The notes: generated from the sequence alone by a model not told the origin. DNA of 64,000 nucleotides from Pseudomonadota bacterium (GCA_039024915.1 JBCCPK010000001.1:310001-374000), one strand, 5' to 3'; positions 1 through 11,624 are shown, counted from the first letter of the stretch. Program-made: numbers and translations.

Positions 1-1467
<1,467 letters not shown>

Positions 1468-1500
1468 TGCGCAATTCATCAAAACAGCCACCCTTGAACA

Positions 1501-1665
1501 ATGCCTTACGACGACAAAGACAAACGCTCCTCCAAACCAGACCCCCGCGCCGCGGCACTGAAGGCGAACATGGCCAAGCGGAAGGCCCAAGCCAACGCCA
1601 GGCGTGGCGGTAAGGCGATCGGGAAATCGGAACCGAGCGCCTTTCAGCCTCGCGACGGCAAGTAA
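1501..1665 (+). CDS. Small basic protein upstream of murA (54 aa)
   Basis: ATG to TAA gives MPYDDKDKRSSKPDPRAAAL and then a Lys/Arg/Ala-rich helix (NMAKRKAQANARRGG) ending in RDGK. It has no membrane segment or known domain. Short basic proteins of this kind are common just upstream of murA in Hyphomicrobiales (from memory), which is the main reason to accept it. No strong ribosome-binding site is seen. Function unknown; a nucleic-acid-binding role is only a guess from charge. The 138 bp from here to murA show nothing I can name. Confidence 0.6.
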   Translation: MPYDDKDKRSSKPDPRAAALKANMAKRKAQANARRGGKAIGKSEPSAFQPRDGK

Positions 1666-1803
1666 CCGCGCGACAAGTATCCGCGCGACCTGCATTCACG
1701 ATTGGAAACGGCAGTTCGCGAGCGCGATCATGCCTTGCTTGTTTTGCACCCGCGAAAGGCTTAAACCCACCGCTCGTTCATCACCACGTGAGTTCAATCA
1801 ATC

Positions 1804-3093
1804 ATGGACAAGATTCGGATTGTCGGCGGGAACGCACTTAACGGCGTTATCCCCATTTCCGGTGCGAAGAATGCCACGCTCCCCCTGATGATCGCCAGCC
1901 TCGCCAGCGCTGAGACGCTGACGTTGCACAACGTACCCGGGCTGCAGGATGTTGTGACCTTGTCCCGAATTTTGGGCAATCACGGCGTGGATTATGCGGT
2001 CGCGGGCCGGCGCGCCGGCCAAAGTGGACGCAACGGCTCAACAGTTCGGCTCACCGCCAGTGAAATCGTCGATACGACAGCACCTTACGACTTGGTTCGG
2101 CGCATGCGCGCCAGCTTCTGGGTCATCGGGCCGCTTCTCGCGCGCATGGGTGAGGCGCGCGTCTCTCTGCCGGGCGGCTGCGCCATCGGCACGCGCCCCG
2201 TCGATTTCTTCCTTGATGCTCTCGCGGCGCTGGGCGCCGATATCGCAATCGAAAACGGGTATGCGGTGGCCCAGACCAGAAAAGGCCTGGTAGGCAACCG
2301 GATCACCTTCCCGAAGGTCTCGGTGGGAGCGACCCATGTTGCCATGATGGCGGCGGCTTTGGCGCGCGGCGAGACCGTGATCGAGAACGCGGCCCGCGAA
2401 CCCGAAGTGGTCGACGTTGCCGATTGCCTGAACAAAATGGGCGCCAAAATCGAAGGCGCTGGGACCTCGACCATCCATATTCAAGGCGTGGACGTTCTGC
2501 ATGGGGCAGAGCATTCGGTCGTCCCGGATCGGATCGAAACCGGCACTTATGCCATGGCGGCAGCCATGACAGGCGGTAAGGTCACCCTTGAAGGCACGCG
2601 CGCGGAGCATCTATCGGCAGCGCTGGATGCTTTGGAACAGGCCGGAGCCAGCATCGAACGCGGCCCTCAAAGCATCACGGTCGCACGCAACGGCAATGGC
2701 CTGTTGCCCGTCGATGTCACCACCGACCCCTTCCCCGGCTTCCCAACGGATCTTCAGGCCCAGTTCATGGCGCTGATGACCCGTGCGCAGGGCACGGCGA
2801 CGATCACCGAAACGATTTTCGAGAACCGCTTCATGCATGTCGCCGAGCTGGCGCGTCTGGGGGCCCAGATCCGTCTCGATGGCCAGAGAGCGCATGTGGA
2901 TGGCCAACCCGGCCTTACCGGGGCTGAGGTGATGGCGACCGACCTACGCGCGTCGGTGTCATTGGTCATTGCGGGTCTCGTTGCCGACGGTGAGACAACC
3001 GTCGGTCGCGTCTACCATCTCGATAGGGGCTTCGAGAATCTGGAAGCCAAGCTGTCTGCGTGCGGGGCGCAAATCGAGCGCCTGGCCGCCTGA
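1804..3093 (+). CDS. murA: UDP-N-acetylglucosamine 1-carboxyvinyltransferase
   Basis: MurA transfers enolpyruvate from PEP to UDP-GlcNAc, the first committed step of peptidoglycan synthesis in the cytoplasm. The 429 aa length is normal for the family. The N-terminus ([14 protein letters not shown]) and the active-site loop [12 protein letters not shown] with the catalytic Cys, which is the fosfomycin target, are intact. The ATG at 1804 gives the expected N-terminus. It opens the housekeeping run that continues to yacG; the next gene begins 13 bp downstream. Confidence 0.97.
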   Translation: MDKIRIVGGNALNGVIPISGAKNATLPLMIASLASAETLTLHNVPGLQDVVTLSRILGNHGVDYAVAGRRAGQSGRNGSTVRLTASEIVDTTAPYDLVRRMRASFWVIGPLLARMGEARVSLPGGCAIGTRPVDFFLDALAALGADIAIENGYAVAQTRKGLVGNRITFPKVSVGATHVAMMAAALARGETVIENAAREPEVVDVADCLNKMGAKIEGAGTSTIHIQGVDVLHGAEHSVVPDRIETGTYAMAAAMTGGKVTLEGTRAEHLSAALDALEQAGASIERGPQSITVARNGNGLLPVDVTTDPFPGFPTDLQAQFMALMTRAQGTATITETIFENRFMHVAELARLGAQIRLDGQRAHVDGQPGLTGAEVMATDLRASVSLVIAGLVADGETTVGRVYHLDRGFENLEAKLSACGAQIERLAA

Positions 3094-3105
3094 AGTCGAC
3101 CATCC

Positions 3106-3576
3106 ATGAGTGCACCCCCCAGCCTCTTGAAACTGGCCGCGTTCGATGCCGACGATCTGGCGGTTGTTTCCGCAGCGATGCAGGACTGCGTCATCAAAGC
3201 GGATGACATGGCGTTCCTACAACACGAGAAGCGATTTGCACTCGTTGGCAACCGTTTCGCGTGGGAGGTCAACCGCAACCGTAAAGCGCCCCCTTATGAG
3301 CGGCGACGGACGGGGCTGCAGGTTACCCGCGTGCTGCGCGCGGAGCGCGCCGGACTGGCCGACGACCGTCCCGACGATGTGTTAAATCTGCTCTCGATTG
3401 CCTTTACCGAGGGCGATGCGCCAGCCGGCCTTGTCGAATTATCGTTCGCAGCGGGCGCCTCGGTGCGGCTTCATGTCGAGTGTCTTGAACTTGCCATCGC
3501 CGATCTCGGCGGGGCATGGACCACTGACAGCCTGCCAGATCACCAACTGAGCGGATCCGACGAGGACTCTGCCTGA
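3106..3576 (+). CDS. DUF2948 family protein
   Basis: A 156 aa soluble protein of unknown function, recognised by its N-terminus (LLKLAAFDADDLAVVSAAMQ), the segment FALVGNRFAWE and the C-terminal LHVECLELAIADLGGAW. DUF2948 proteins are alphaproteobacterial and regularly lie between murA and hisD, as here. It probably shares a transcript with murA and hisD: the gaps are 13 and 26 bp. No catalytic motif is evident. Confidence 0.85.
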   Translation: MSAPPSLLKLAAFDADDLAVVSAAMQDCVIKADDMAFLQHEKRFALVGNRFAWEVNRNRKAPPYERRRTGLQVTRVLRAERAGLADDRPDDVLNLLSIAFTEGDAPAGLVELSFAAGASVRLHVECLELAIADLGGAWTTDSLPDHQLSGSDEDSA

Positions 3577-3602
3577 TGCAGGCATGTCGCTGGGAGGTGG
3601 CA

Positions 3603-4910
3603 ATGCAGACAAAGCCCTCGATGCGGCTTTCAACCCAAGATGCCGACTTTGAAGCGTCGTTCACCCGTCTTCTCGCCGCTAAACGAGAAGACGCGCCGGA
3701 CGTCCGCGCTGCCGTCGACGCGATCCTTGCTGACGTGCGTGAGCGCGGCGATGAGGCGGTTTGTTCATACACAACCCGCTTCGACCGCCACGAAGTTACG
3801 CCCGATAACCTGCGTGTGACGGACAAAGAAATTGACGACGCAATGGCTACGGTCGACGCCGATGTCATCAAGGCGCTCGACCTCGCCGCCTCCCGCATCG
3901 AGTCTCATCACCGACGCCAGATGCCCTCGGACGATGCGTACTCGGACGACCTGGGCGTTCGGTTGGCGTCGCGCTGGACACCGATCGATGCCGTTGGACT
4001 GTACGTTCCTGGCGGAACGGCGAGCTACCCATCCTCCGTCCTCATGAATGCTGTACCAGCCAAGGTCGCTGGAGTAGCTCGCGTTGTCATGGTCGTCCCA
4101 ACGCCCGATGGCGTTACAAACCCGGCAATCCTCGCTGCTGCAAGGCGCGCCGGCGTTGATGAGATCTACCGGATCGGTGGTGCGCAGGCTGTGGCGGCGC
4201 TCGCCTATGGCACCGAAACAATCGCGCCGGTGTCCAAGATCGTCGGCCCAGGAAACGCTTACGTAGCAGCGGCGAAGCGAGCGGTCTTCGGCACAGTTGG
4301 GATCGACATGATTGCGGGCCCTTCCGAGGTTCTGATCATCGCTGATGCGACGGCGAACCCCGATTGGGTGGCCGCCGACCTTCTTGCTCAAGCCGAACAT
4401 GATGTCGCTGCCCAATCCATTTTTATCACGCTTCACGCCGAACTTAGCGAGAAGGTCGCAGAAGCGGTCGATCGTCAGCTGACGAGCCTGCCACGGGGTG
4501 AAATTGCTGGACGCAGTTGGCGCGACTATGGCGCAATCATCACCGTTGAATCGCAGGAACAAGCCGTCTCACTTGCTAACCGCGTTGCTGCGGAACACCT
4601 CGAACTTGCGGTAGCCGATCCAGAGGCACTTCTACCGCACATTCGCCACGCCGGAGCCATCTTCCTTGGCCACCATACCCCGGAAGCTATCGGGGATTAC
4701 GTTGGTGGCTCAAACCATGTTCTGCCCACCGCGCGGTCCGCGCGGTTTTCGTCGGGGCTGTCGGTTATGGACTTTATCAAACGCACATCTGTCCTCGCCT
4801 GCGGGCCGGACGCCCTTGCTGCACTTGGCCCAGCCGCCATCACACTGGCCGAGACGGAGGGGTTGACGGCGCATGCCCGTTCCGTTGCGATACGGACCAA
4901 CCGTTTCTGA
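3603..4910 (+). CDS. hisD: Histidinol dehydrogenase
   Basis: HisD catalyses the last two steps of histidine synthesis, L-histidinol to L-histidine, with two NAD and zinc. Diagnostic segments are the signature [17 protein letters not shown], the zinc ligands in AQAEHD, the catalytic pair in AAEHLEL and the C-terminal [12 protein letters not shown]. The frame opens at 3576, but the ATG at 3603 has a strong ribosome-binding site (GGGAGG, 5 nt spacing) and gives the usual 435 aa length, so I chose it. Confidence 0.95.
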   Translation: MQTKPSMRLSTQDADFEASFTRLLAAKREDAPDVRAAVDAILADVRERGDEAVCSYTTRFDRHEVTPDNLRVTDKEIDDAMATVDADVIKALDLAASRIESHHRRQMPSDDAYSDDLGVRLASRWTPIDAVGLYVPGGTASYPSSVLMNAVPAKVAGVARVVMVVPTPDGVTNPAILAAARRAGVDEIYRIGGAQAVAALAYGTETIAPVSKIVGPGNAYVAAAKRAVFGTVGIDMIAGPSEVLIIADATANPDWVAADLLAQAEHDVAAQSIFITLHAELSEKVAEAVDRQLTSLPRGEIAGRSWRDYGAIITVESQEQAVSLANRVAAEHLELAVADPEALLPHIRHAGAIFLGHHTPEAIGDYVGGSNHVLPTARSARFSSGLSVMDFIKRTSVLACGPDALAALGPAAITLAETEGLTAHARSVAIRTNRF

Positions 4911-4957
4911 TCGCCCGCTTTGTTGGCGGCAACCCATCAGCTGAGCCCGATCCGCGC

Positions 4958-5458
4958 GTGACCGATACCATGACCGCTGACTTCAGAACCTCCGATCGGC
5001 TGATGGGCGTGGTGATCGACGAGGTGTCGATCGGACGCTCCAACCCAGCCGTTGACCATGAGCGGCAGGTCGCAATCCACGATCTCATCGAAGAGAACAG
5101 CTTCGCGCTACCGGGCCATGACAAAGGACCTTACTGCCTTAACCTTGCGGTGGTGGAACGGCGTCTGGTGTTCGATGTTCGCAATGAGGCGAACAGTGAG
5201 CCAGTCGCGGCCCACATGCTGGCTCTGTCGCCTTTGCGTCGCGCTGTGAAGGACTACCACATGATCTGCGACAGCTATTATGAGGCGATCAAATCAGCCA
5301 GCCCGCGGCAGATCGAAGCAATCGACATGGGGCGACGCGGCCTCCACAATGATGGCTCGACGTTGCTCATGGAGCGGCTTGCCGGCAAGATTGAGATGGA
5401 TTTTGAAACCGCTCGCAGGTTGTTCACGCTTGTATGCGTTCTGCATTGGAAAGGTTGA
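4958..5458 (+). CDS. UPF0262 family protein
   Basis: A 166 aa protein recognised as UPF0262 by [30 protein letters not shown] and the C-terminal [12 protein letters not shown]. The family is uncharacterised, confined largely to Alphaproteobacteria, and typically lies directly after hisD. The start is GTG 4958 or ATG 4970; no ribosome-binding site decides it. No signal peptide or membrane segment. Confidence 0.85.
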   Translation: MTDTMTADFRTSDRLMGVVIDEVSIGRSNPAVDHERQVAIHDLIEENSFALPGHDKGPYCLNLAVVERRLVFDVRNEANSEPVAAHMLALSPLRRAVKDYHMICDSYYEAIKSASPRQIEAIDMGRRGLHNDGSTLLMERLAGKIEMDFETARRLFTLVCVLHWKG

Positions 5459-5467
5459 GGGCTCAGG

Positions 5468-5917
5468 GTGGCGGCCCATCCCGACCAACTCCATGATGAG
5501 CCCAGCTCAGTCCTGTTTGCCTGCTCCATGAACGCCGTTCGTTCGCCAATCGCCGAACGGATCGCAAAGCATCATTTTCCAGGCCGCTTTTACATTCAGT
5601 CCGCAGGTGTGCGGGCCGGCGAACCCGACCCTTTTGCGATAGCCATCATGGAAGAAATGGGCCTCGAAATGGGCCGGCACCGGCCGCGTACCTTCGAAGA
5701 CATCGAAGACAGCTTCTTCGACCTGATCGTCACACTAGCTCCCGAGGCGCATCACAAGGCACTCGAGTTGACCCGAGATCAGGCCGTTGATGTCGAATAC
5801 TGGCCTACAATGGACCCCACGCTGGTCCAGGGCAATCGAACGGCGATTCTGGATGCTTACCGGAGCATGGCCAACGGGCTGCTCATGCGCATGCGCAAGC
5901 GCTTTGCACGATCATAG
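5468..5917 (+). CDS. Low-molecular-weight phosphatase family protein
   Basis: A 149 aa protein of the low-molecular-weight protein-tyrosine-phosphatase/arsenate-reductase fold. The P-loop CX5R(S) is present as CSMNAVRS near residue 19, and the general-acid DP motif lies in WPTMDP. The likely reaction is phosphoester hydrolysis through a Cys-phosphate intermediate; the physiological substrate is unknown. It follows UPF0262 by 9 bp with a GTG start and precedes infA, the usual order in this clade. Confidence 0.85.
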   Translation: MAAHPDQLHDEPSSVLFACSMNAVRSPIAERIAKHHFPGRFYIQSAGVRAGEPDPFAIAIMEEMGLEMGRHRPRTFEDIEDSFFDLIVTLAPEAHHKALELTRDQAVDVEYWPTMDPTLVQGNRTAILDAYRSMANGLLMRMRKRFARS

Positions 5918-6048
5918 CTGGTGACACGCGTAGCGGCCGCTCTCGGCTGGGGTGCCCGAGCCTTCACTTTGCTGGGCTTTTCGGATACATCGCGCTGCAG
6001 ATGTATATGGGCTCGCTAATAAGGCTTGCTCCACAGGATAGGAACCGA

Positions 6049-6267
6049 ATGACGAAAGAAGAAGTACTTGAGTTTCCCGGCGTGGTCACGGAGCTGCTGC
6101 CAAACGCGACATTTCGCGTCAAGCTTGAGAATGAACACGAAATTGTCGCCCACACGGCTGGGCGGATGCGCAAGAACAGAATCCGTGTTCTCGCTGGCGA
6201 CAAGGTCCTTGTCGAAATGACCCCTTACGACCTTACAAAAGGTCGCATCACCTACCGGTACAAATAG
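6049..6267 (+). CDS. infA: Translation initiation factor IF-1
   Basis: A 72 aa single S1/OB-fold protein that binds the 30S A site during initiation. The sequence [20 protein letters not shown] and the ending [12 protein letters not shown] are essentially those of alphaproteobacterial IF-1. The frame extends upstream to 6001, but the ATG at 6049 gives the standard N-terminus. The 131 bp gap upstream may hold its own promoter, though I see no clear consensus. Confidence 0.96.
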   Translation: MTKEEVLEFPGVVTELLPNATFRVKLENEHEIVAHTAGRMRKNRIRVLAGDKVLVEMTPYDLTKGRITYRYK

Positions 6268-6343
6268 GCTCTCCGTCCAATTGATTTGCCAGCGTAGCAA
6301 TTATGGTAATGCCTCAGCATCCCCGCTCATCTGGTGAATTGCA

Positions 6344-7006
6344 GTGTCGCTAACCTCCCCCGATCCGTCGGATGTTCCACTGTTGGTGTTGGCGTCAGCT
6401 TCGCCGCGGCGACTGTCTCTGCTGGAACAGATTGGCTTGGTTCCCGACCGACTTGAACCGGCCTATGTCGACGAGTCACCGCAGCGCCTGGAGCTGCCGC
6501 GCAATCTGGCGTTACGTCTTGCAAAAATGAAGGCCGTGACGGCGCAACGGCGACTGGCGGTCGAAGACAATTACCGTGGCGCACTTGTGCTGGCCGCAGA
6601 TACTGTTGTCGCAGTTGGCCGCCGCATCTTACCGAAAGCCGAAACAAAAGCGCAGGCTGAGCGTTGCCTAGAGTTGCTGTCAGGGCGCGCGCACCGCGTT
6701 TTCACGGCGGTTGCCGTCGTTGATCCAAATGAAAAGGTTGTCACCAAAACGGTCGAAACCCGCGTGCGGTTCAAACGCCTGTCGCGCGTCGAAATTGCGG
6801 CCTACCTGACGACGATGGAATGGGACGGAAAGGCCGGAGGTTACGCTATCCAGGGTAATGCGGGAGCGTTTGTCGTGCAGATCGTCGGCTCTTACACAGG
6901 GGTTGTGGGTCTGCCGCTATACGAGACAGCGCAACTGCTAGCCGGACGCGGGCTGCCCATAACCGAAAGTTGGGTGCAGACTTCGCCCGCTTCAGTGGAT
7001 GTCTGA
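6344..7006 (+). CDS. maf: Maf family nucleotide pyrophosphatase
   Basis: Maf proteins hydrolyse (d)NTPs, often modified or UTP/dTTP, to monophosphates and PPi. The N-terminal LASASPRR motif, the AADTVV segment with the catalytic Asp and [12 protein letters not shown] are all present in 220 aa, slightly long for the family. The start is GTG at 6344. It is followed 11 bp later by yacG. Confidence 0.93.
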   Translation: MSLTSPDPSDVPLLVLASASPRRLSLLEQIGLVPDRLEPAYVDESPQRLELPRNLALRLAKMKAVTAQRRLAVEDNYRGALVLAADTVVAVGRRILPKAETKAQAERCLELLSGRAHRVFTAVAVVDPNEKVVTKTVETRVRFKRLSRVEIAAYLTTMEWDGKAGGYAIQGNAGAFVVQIVGSYTGVVGLPLYETAQLLAGRGLPITESWVQTSPASVDV

Positions 7007-7017
7007 GGCATCAATCG

Positions 7018-7248
7018 ATGGCTGCACGCTCGAAACCTTGTCCGATCTGCGAACGCCCCGCAACGAAGGCCAACGCACCATTTTGCTCGGACCGGTGCAA
7101 GCAGGTCGATCTCAACCGCTGGCTTGATGGAAGCTACGCCATCCCAGCCGCTGAGAGCGATGCACCCGATGCTGAAGACTATGCGGCAAGCGTGCATGAT
7201 GATCCAATTGTGAACGCGTCTGTTCGTTCGCGGCCAACGAAGCACTGA
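7018..7248 (+). CDS. yacG: DNA gyrase inhibitor YacG
   Basis: A 76 aa zinc protein; E. coli YacG binds GyrB and blocks DNA binding. Four zinc ligands are seen at C8, C11, C23 and C27 (CPIC ... CSDRC), then the conserved KQVDLNRWLDGSYAIP. The frame opens at 6970, but the ATG at 7018 gives the standard N-terminus right before the first Cys pair. It is the last gene of the housekeeping cluster. Confidence 0.93.
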   Translation: MAARSKPCPICERPATKANAPFCSDRCKQVDLNRWLDGSYAIPAAESDAPDAEDYAASVHDDPIVNASVRSRPTKH

Positions 7249-7413
7249 CCGTTCGGCGTGAAACGCGGGTGGGTTCGTCCTAAGCCCTTTCTGCCGCGCG
7301 CCGCGCATGCCCAAAGCAAAAGACCATGCTTAACCTGTCTTTAAGCTCAACTGTGGCTATTCATACTACAACTTTAGATTGAATAATCACACAGAGCATC
7401 TTGAGGTGTAGGC

Positions 7414-9420
7414 ATGCTTGAGCGAATTTCCCTGAAAACGATGATTGTCGCTGGCTTCACTTGCACGCTTGTCTTGCTGGTACTTCTGGCAGCGGTGGCG
7501 CTACGCGGCAACGCGATCATTGGCGCCGACTTTACCGATTATCGGCAAGCCGCCCGCGAAGGTTTGCTGATGAATGAGGCCAATGCCGCGCTGCTGGAGA
7601 CCCGTTTGGCGGTCACGCAGTTTCGTATGACGCATGACATGGCGCGCGCGGATGCCGTACGGGCGTCACTAGACAGTCTTGACGGCATCAAGGCGCAGGC
7701 AGACTCCATCATCACCGAGCCTGCAGTGATTGAGCGGCTCGAACAGCTGCGTGCGGGGGTCGGGCACTATCGCGCCGCGTTTGAAGAGATGATGCAGGTT
7801 CATCAGGAGATGGCAGTTCTCACGCCGGAGATTTCAAATGAAGGCCGAGCCGCGCGTTCGGCAATCAGCGAAATCATGCAAAGCGCCTATGCCGATAATG
7901 ATGCCGAAGCGGCCTATCTTGGCGGGGTGCTACAACAGAATATCATGCTCGCTCGGCTGTATGCCGATCGCTATCTTGCGACCTCCTCACCTGATCACCT
8001 CGAACGCGTCTCGCTTGAGCGTGAACGGGTGCTTGAAGCAGGCGCAACCTTGTTGCGGGCCCTCCAGAATCCGGCCCGTCGCTCGCTTCACCGTCAGTTC
8101 ATCGATCATTTCAACCGCTTTTCATCCAGCTTTGACGATGCGGCAGCGTTATTGCAGCAGATGAACGCCATCAAGAATGAGCGACTTAATATCCTCGGTC
8201 CGCAAGTCATGGCCGGCTATACAAGCTTGCTCCGCGCGGCAACCGATACCCAGAACACGCTTGGGCCAAAGGCAGCGTCCGAGATTGCAAGCGTCAGCCG
8301 TACGACGGTCATTCTTACGATTGTTGCGTTGGCGATTGGCGCCCTCGCCGCCTACCTTATTGGGCGGACGATCACCAAAGCCCTATCGGCTGCTGTTGGC
8401 CGGATGAGTGCTCTGGCGGAGGGTTCACTAGACATCGAGATTGAGGGCGACGCGCGCGCCGATGAGTTGGGCGACATGGCCCGAGCACTGCGCATCTTCC
8501 AAACCAATGGTCATGAAAAGGTGCGCCTTGAGACTGAGCAGGCGGCGCAAGCCGAACGCGCGGAGGAGGAAAAACGGGCCTCGATGAACGCGTTGGCGGA
8601 TGGCTTTGAAGCCTCCGTGAACGAGGTCGTCGCAGCAGTGTCAGCGGCTGCGGAGCAAATGCTTGGCTTGGCGCAGGCCATGAGTGAAGCCGCTGACCGC
8701 GCCAATCATCGGTCATCGGCGGTCTCAGCGGCGTCCGAAGAGGCTTCAACGAATGTTGAGACCGTTGCGGCAGCATCTGAAGAGATGACCAACTCGATTG
8801 CGGAGGTCTCTGAGCGTATCAGTCAGTCAGCAACGATGACGGACGACGCCGCACGCGGAGCCGAGCGCGCAACCTCTACTGTGTCGCAACTGTCGACGAG
8901 TGCCCAAACCATCGGCGACGTGGTCAGGCTGATCTCAGACATTGCGGAACAGACCAACCTGTTAGCCCTCAATGCGACCATCGAGGCAGCACGTGCAGGT
9001 GAGGCAGGCAAAGGCTTTGCAGTCGTCGCATCGGAAGTCAAAAGCCTCGCAAACCAAACCGCAAAAGCGACAGAACAAATCTCTAACCAGGTGAACGGCA
9101 TGCAAGGCGACACCAATGCTGTCGTCGACGCTATCAGCTCCATCGGCAGCATGATCAGCGAGCTCAACACGACGGCGTCGTCGATCGCTGCAGCCGTCGA
9201 AGAACAGCATTCGGCTACCCAGGAAATTGCGCGCAACACCCAACAGGCTGCTGACGGTACCCGCGAGGTTTCTTCGAATATCACAGAGGTGTCTACGGCC
9301 GTTATGGAAACCGGTGAGGCGGCCCGGGAAGTGCTCTCGGCGTCTTCCCAATTAGCCGGTGACGCAGAGCGATTGCGCGACCGGATGCGCGCGTTCCTTG
9401 AACAGGTTCGCGCCGCCTAA
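7414..9420 (+). CDS. Methyl-accepting chemotaxis protein
   Basis: A 668 aa transmembrane chemoreceptor. TM1 is near residues 10-32, an all-helical periplasmic domain of about 260 residues follows (possibly the helical-bimodular type), TM2 is near 296-318, then a HAMP domain and a long signalling hairpin with the conserved tip [20 protein letters not shown]. No CheR/CheB-tethering pentapeptide is visible at the C-terminus (FLEQVRAA). The ligand cannot be read from the sequence. It is a single gene with a 165 bp upstream gap and its own terminator. Confidence 0.95.
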   Translation: MLERISLKTMIVAGFTCTLVLLVLLAAVALRGNAIIGADFTDYRQAAREGLLMNEANAALLETRLAVTQFRMTHDMARADAVRASLDSLDGIKAQADSIITEPAVIERLEQLRAGVGHYRAAFEEMMQVHQEMAVLTPEISNEGRAARSAISEIMQSAYADNDAEAAYLGGVLQQNIMLARLYADRYLATSSPDHLERVSLERERVLEAGATLLRALQNPARRSLHRQFIDHFNRFSSSFDDAAALLQQMNAIKNERLNILGPQVMAGYTSLLRAATDTQNTLGPKAASEIASVSRTTVILTIVALAIGALAAYLIGRTITKALSAAVGRMSALAEGSLDIEIEGDARADELGDMARALRIFQTNGHEKVRLETEQAAQAERAEEEKRASMNALADGFEASVNEVVAAVSAAAEQMLGLAQAMSEAADRANHRSSAVSAASEEASTNVETVAAASEEMTNSIAEVSERISQSATMTDDAARGAERATSTVSQLSTSAQTIGDVVRLISDIAEQTNLLALNATIEAARAGEAGKGFAVVASEVKSLANQTAKATEQISNQVNGMQGDTNAVVDAISSIGSMISELNTTASSIAAAVEEQHSATQEIARNTQQAADGTREVSSNITEVSTAVMETGEAAREVLSASSQLAGDAERLRDRMRAFLEQVRAA

Positions 9421-9442
9421 GTCCGGGCCTGACCATCAAGGG

Positions 9443-9479
9443 GCGCCGCGTGTCGAAAAGATGCGCGGCGCTGTTTTTT
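9443..9479 (+). terminator. Rho-independent terminator of the chemoreceptor gene
   Basis: A perfect 8 bp stem GCGCCGCG / CGCGGCGC with a 13 nt loop is followed by TGTTTTTT, 22 bp past the stop codon. Confidence 0.88.
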
Positions 9480-9564
9480 CTGCACGCTGATTTCTGTTGG
9501 TATCGGTGTTGCACCGCCCAACGGCCCGACCTATAAGACCGCTCGTGCCGCTTCGCAGGCGCGT

Positions 9565-9640
9565 GCCCAGGTAGCTCAGTTGGTAGAGCATGCGACTGAA
9601 AATCGCAGTGTCGGTGGTTCGATCCCGCCCCTGGGCACCA
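9565..9640 (+). tRNA. tRNA-Phe (anticodon GAA)
   Basis: A complete cloverleaf: acceptor GCCCAGG/CCTGGGC, D arm GCTC/GAGC, anticodon stem TGCGA/TCGCA with loop CTGAAAA, T arm GGTGG/CCGCC, discriminator A and encoded CCA. Its last 16 bases are the left copy of the att repeat of the following element, so the tRNA is regenerated intact after integration. Confidence 0.97.
9625..9640 (+). repeat. Left att core (attL) within tRNA-Phe
   Basis: CCGCCCCTGGGCACCA, identical to 21598-21613. It covers the 3' T-arm strand, acceptor strand and CCA of the tRNA. Confidence 0.9.
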
Positions 9641-9685
9641 TTCATTTCCGAACCTCAATGTTTACAGTGGGTTGGGTGGCGATTT

Positions 9686-9734
9686 TGTCCCACCGTCTGC
9701 CACCACGTCGAAAAGTGGGACACTTTTGTCCTAC
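9686..9734. repeat. Arm-type GTGGGACA repeats, left end
   Basis: Copies are TGTCCCAC at 9686-9693, GTGGGACACTTTT at 9715-9727 and a one-mismatch TGTCCTAC at 9727-9734 that runs into the integrase stop codon. The same motif recurs at the other end of the element, so these are probable integrase or excisionase arm sites (inference). Confidence 0.6.
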
Positions 9735-10795
9735 TTCCGTTCCGCCGTCATGCGCTTCAGGGCGCTTTCCGCGCGGGTCTTCTGACTGGCGGCACGGGTG
9801 TAGCGGGTGACTTCCTTCGAAGTCCGGTGGCCCGTAATCGCCATGATCTCGAATTCGGTGCAGCCCATTTCGGCGAGCCGCGCGGCGGCGGCCTTGCGGA
9901 GTCCGTGGACAGAGCATTGGGGCAGCCCTGCTTCGTCGCACCACTTGCGGAAGCGATTTCCGAAACCGTTCGACGTGAAGGGCCGATTGAACGCCGTCAC
10001 CAGGAACGTCAGGTCCCCTGTGGGGCTGGCGTCGATGATCCGCTGAAGGTCTTCCACGATGGGGATTTCCTGACGGACAGGCGAGCGGTTCCGGTTCTTG
10101 TGCTGAGTGAAGACCAGCCACCCGTCGCGGACGTGCTGTTTGCCCAGCGTCACCAGATCGGAACGCCGCTGGCCCGTGTAGAGCGCCAAGGCGAGCGCCA
10201 GACGCGCCATTGTCCCCACCGGATGCGTCTCTTCGAATTTCTCAATTTCGGCCAAGGTCCAAGAATGGAATCCATCTGCATTCTTCGGGCTGAGATATTC
10301 GATTTCCGTCGCCGGATTCCGATCATGCAGATCATAGCGGACAGCGAATTTGTAGAGTTGGCGAAGCGCCTTCACCATTCCATTCGCAGCTTCAGGGCGG
10401 TCCATCATTTCGTCGCGCCGCGCCCGGATGTGCTTCGGCTGAAGCATCGCGAAGGGCTTGTCCCCGTCGTTCTTGTGCTGACAGAAGCGGCCCAGGATTC
10501 CCCGGCGGACCTTCTGGGTCCGGGGGTCCAGTTCCCGAAACATGGCGGATTTGAAGTATTCAGCGCAGAGGAACCGCACCGAACCGGGCACCAGATGCCC
10601 CACCTTGGGCGCAGTCTTCGCCTTTGATTCGCCCGCGAAAGCGGTCTTGTAGGCCGCCAAGAATTCGGGCGAGCCAACAGGGCTGGGAAGCCTGATTTTC
10701 TTGCCGTTCCGCCGGAAATACAAACGGACGTTGCCGTGGCGATCCACGTCTTCGACGACGTATTTCAAGCGTATCTTCATAGCGTCCCCGGTCAT
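9731..10795 (-). CDS. int: Tyrosine-type integrase
   Basis: A 354 aa site-specific recombinase that would integrate the element at tRNA-Phe. The C-terminal catalytic residues are visible: Arg in LYTGQRRSDL, HGLRK (HxxR), ITGHRTS and the nucleophilic Tyr in EVTRYTRAA. A SAM-like core-binding region precedes them. The stop codon is 91 bp from the tRNA, the normal position for a tRNA-specific integrase. The start may be 10795 or the in-frame ATG at 10780. It lies directly behind the AlpA-like gene, which suggests co-transcription. Confidence 0.95.
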   Translation of the reverse strand: MTGDAMKIRLKYVVEDVDRHGNVRLYFRRNGKKIRLPSPVGSPEFLAAYKTAFAGESKAKTAPKVGHLVPGSVRFLCAEYFKSAMFRELDPRTQKVRRGILGRFCQHKNDGDKPFAMLQPKHIRARRDEMMDRPEAANGMVKALRQLYKFAVRYDLHDRNPATEIEYLSPKNADGFHSWTLAEIEKFEETHPVGTMARLALALALYTGQRRSDLVTLGKQHVRDGWLVFTQHKNRNRSPVRQEIPIVEDLQRIIDASPTGDLTFLVTAFNRPFTSNGFGNRFRKWCDEAGLPQCSVHGLRKAAAARLAEMGCTEFEIMAITGHRTSKEVTRYTRAASQKTRAESALKRMTAERK

Positions 10796-10796
10796 C

Positions 10797-11051
10797 TCAA
10801 TCGTCCCAGGGATTGTCGTCTATGTCGCCGTCACTCGGCAAGGCTTCAAAGAATCTGTCCAGAGCGCGCACGTCCCAGACCTTCCGCCCGTCGATCCTCT
10901 TCGGCTTTGGCATTCGCCCATCGGAAACCATTTCGTCGAATTTCGTCGGGCCGACGCCGACATAGCCCGCCGCCAGGACACGCGACAATCCCCGCTTCGT
11001 GGGCGGAAGGACTGCCGGTTCCCGGCTTTGGGTATGGTCGGCGACGCCCAT
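10797..11051 (-). CDS. AlpA-like small DNA-binding protein, possible excisionase or satellite activator
   Basis: An 84 aa protein with a MerR/AlpA-type winged-helix core: AAGYVGVGPTKFDEMVSDGR, PKPKRIDGRKVWDVRALDRFFEAL. AlpA is the master activator of known Gram-negative PICIs, and excisionases share this fold, so either role is possible. Position next to int fits both. The frame opens at 11132 inside the DUF2190 gene; I chose the ATG at 11051, 10 bp past that gene's stop, though its ribosome-binding site is weak. The C-terminus is acidic (GDIDDNPWDD). Confidence 0.72.
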   Translation of the reverse strand: MGVADHTQSREPAVLPPTKRGLSRVLAAGYVGVGPTKFDEMVSDGRMPKPKRIDGRKVWDVRALDRFFEALPSDGDIDDNPWDD

Positions 11052-11061
11052 CGGGGGAGCG

Positions 11062-11391
11062 TCAGAAGGTGCCGTTGAGACGGACGCCGACGCTCGCCGC
11101 GCCGTTGCCCGCGACGGACACGGCGACGCCAACTTTCGTGTTGCCGCTCGCCGTCGTCGTCACCAGCCCGTCGCTCGACCGCCAGTAGACGGCAGCGCCC
11201 AGGTCGAAGTCGTCGGCGGCCACCTTGGGCATGTCGAAGACGCCCGCCGTCACCAGGACCAGCGGTTCGCCGATGGCAGCATCGCCCGACGCGATGCCGA
11301 AGAGGTTGCCGATCTTCACGCCGTCCCCGCTGGTGGCAGCGGCGGCGGCGGTCACGGTGATGTTCTCACCGGCTTGGACGAAGTTCTTCAT
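11062..11391 (-). CDS. DUF2190 family protein, likely capsid-stabilising decoration protein
   Basis: A 109 aa, Ala/Gly/Val-rich beta protein (MKNFVQAGENITVTAAAAAT, GNLFGIASGDAAIGEPLVLV, GDLGAAVYW-like segment, VGVAVSVAG). DUF2190 proteins lie next to major capsid genes and are treated as head decoration or fibre-like proteins. ATG 11391 has AAAGGA 8 nt upstream; a GTG six bases earlier is possible and would overlap the gpW-like stop. It belongs to the head operon. Confidence 0.8.
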   Translation of the reverse strand: MKNFVQAGENITVTAAAAATSGDGVKIGNLFGIASGDAAIGEPLVLVTAGVFDMPKVAADDFDLGAAVYWRSSDGLVTTTASGNTKVGVAVSVAGNGAASVGVRLNGTF

Positions 11392-11393
11392 GG

Positions 11394-11624
11394 TCACAGT
11401 CCTTTCGAAGTCTGGAATCGGATGGTGTGCGGGGGCGTCCGTGCCCCCGCGACTTGGGCTTCGAGGTCCGCGACATACCGCTGAAGGTCATTGCGGCTGA
11501 CGGGGCGAAACTCGATTTTCTCGCCGTTCTGGTCCGTGACGGACACCGCTTGGGTGCCGGTCAGAAGCTGGTGAAGCGCCTCTTGCGCCTCTTCCAGCCG
11601 CTCTTGGGTGGTCAGGACGGCCAT
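11394..11624 (-). CDS. gpW-like head-to-tail joining (head-completion) protein
   Basis: 76 aa with the layout of phage lambda gpW: N-terminal helix (TQERLEEAQEALHQLLTGTQ), a beta hairpin (VSVTDQNGEKIEFRPVS) and a second helix (NDLQRYVADLEAQV). gpW plugs the portal after DNA packaging and creates the site to which tails join. In an element without tail genes, this interface must match the tail connector of another phage. It lies between the capsid and decoration genes, 3 bp from the capsid stop. Confidence 0.82.
   Translation of the reverse strand: MAVLTTQERLEEAQEALHQLLTGTQAVSVTDQNGEKIEFRPVSRNDLQRYVADLEAQVAGARTPPHTIRFQTSKGL

Noticed and set aside
9436-9645. Minus-strand open frame over the chemoreceptor terminator and tRNA-Phe
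   Set aside because: Antisense of a tRNA and a terminator hairpin; no ribosome-binding site or protein-like content.
9590-10627. Plus-strand open frame of 345 codons starting inside tRNA-Phe
   Set aside because: Antisense shadow of the integrase, and its start lies within a tRNA gene.
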